A stretch of 64,000 bases of DNA from Rhizomys pruinosus. Taxonomy: Eukaryota > Chordata > Mammalia > Rodentia > Spalacidae. The DNA is taken from positions 203,911 through 267,910 of the forward strand of contig VZQC01007071.1 in NCBI GenBank assembly GCA_009823505.1. The letters are read 5' to 3'. Of the stretch, positions 63,200-64,000 are shown in pieces; position 1 is the stretch's first letter, and each line of letters opens with the position of its first letter. A model generated the notes under the pieces. It was not told where the DNA came from. It did not search any database and worked only from the letters and a program-made list of their open reading frames with translations. The position numbers were made by a program, and so were the translations under genes.

Positions 63200-64000
63200 T
63201 ATAACAGGTTTGGGATGGAGATTTTTGGCACCATTCTTCCTTGAAGATCCACATTGTTTCCTGATATAAATAGTCCCTTTTATCTATGGGAAAGCAGCTC
63301 CTGCTTTGGTTTTTACTAGCTGACCCATCCGCAGAATCTTACCTATAAACAGTTATTTTGAAGGTGCTACTGAGAGACAGAAATTTTTGTCAAAGGGGAA
63401 GAGTCTGTCTTCCAAAGCAAATTGGTGTGTCTTGGACATAGCCTGACACTGCCCTGGGACCACCACCACAATGCCAAGGGTCCATACTGACTGGCTCTTC
63501 CACAGGTACCAATCTGAGTCTCAAGTGTGTGTATAGCCACCTCTTGGCCTTGCCATCCCTTCCTGGGGTAAGTGCTACTTGCTGCCACTACTTTGCTGCT
63601 GGAAAAATGAAGGCTGGAGAGGCTGGGCACTCTACCCAAGGTCATGGAGCAGAGAAAACGGCTAGAATTTGCAAGAAGCCAACCGTTAACCCTTGTTCCT
63701 GACTTTTCCTTAGCAAACCTGTGATAATTACATAGTTTGATTTTCAGATGTTTTTACTTTCATACCTGTTACCTCTCTCTCAGAAGGCAGATGACCCTTG
63801 GGATCCTGGAGTATTGTCTTTGCAAAAAGACTAGACTTGGAAAGATTTAGAAGCTATGCAGCACAGAGGCAAGTCCTGTGTGGGTGAATTTAGTGCCCTG
63901 GGAGACCTTTATTTGCCTTTTCTTCTATTTGAATTTAGGTGATGGGGTGTTTCAGATTTTTTTCAGCCAGTTTTTCTTCTCCACTGTCCCTGAACATGGT
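63200..64000. other. Unique stretch to window end
   Basis: No SINE or gene recognised. A 92-codon minus-strand frame (63,367-63,645) has no domain or clear splice context. Confidence 0.45.

Noticed and set aside
10022..63250. A recurring 'MWVLGIEPGSS' or 'HVGAGDRTRVLCKS' peptide family at many positions
   Set aside because: This is the antisense translation of B2 elements in different frames, not a dispersed gene family.

Overview
The window is a piece of a muroid rodent genome: the sequence is crowded with B1 (7SL-derived), B2/B3 and ID (tRNA-derived) and B4/ID-B1 composite SINEs, TTTA, CA and AAAT tracts, and AT-rich spacer. B1 and B2 together point to Muroidea; the B1 wording (a 'gacagctggggctacaggg' right arm) is not a form I can tie to a species by eye. 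No protein-coding gene can be supported. Almost every open frame is a SINE, microsatellite or GC-rich shadow, and there is no operon, CRISPR array, rRNA gene or functional tRNA gene.

Layout. 1-13,100: dense SINEs with unique spacers, an old interspersed repeat split by an AT-rich insertion (about 6,880-7,600), another old repeat carrying a B1 and a CAG run (7,760-8,490), and a 100-bp module present twice in opposite orientation (8,514-8,613 and 9,365-9,464). 13,115-23,808: a 10.7-kb block ending in a GC-rich stretch and a single N (23,809). 23,811-about 35,480: the same block again, longer and full of small indels that concentrate in SINEs, low-complexity and GC-rich sequence. 35,480-36,080: CpG-rich, promoter-like sequence that probably adjoins 23,060-23,808 in the real chromosome. 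36,080-51,780: SINEs, a probable assembly duplication around an N at 40,910, a 20-bp minisatellite (43,153-43,426), a 463-bp solo LTR with a 5-bp target duplication (46,536-46,998), and a second CpG-rich patch (49,480-49,935). 51,787-57,807: a third duplicated block around an N at 54,586. 57,808-64,000: an old repeat, a second copy of the solo LTR, a 702-bp run of N, unique sequence, and a site where a B1 and a B2 share one target sequence.

The strongest overall signal is structural. All three isolated single N characters lie between two near-copies of the same sequence, and in at least one copy the differences look like raw long-read error left uncorrected where short reads cannot map. This is best read as gap filling that failed to notice overlap, so the true locus is probably some 11-16 kb shorter than shown. 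The candidate promoters (about 23.1-23.8 kb joined to 35.5-36.1 kb, and 49.5-49.9 kb) are the only hints of gene starts; the rest reads as intronic or intergenic.
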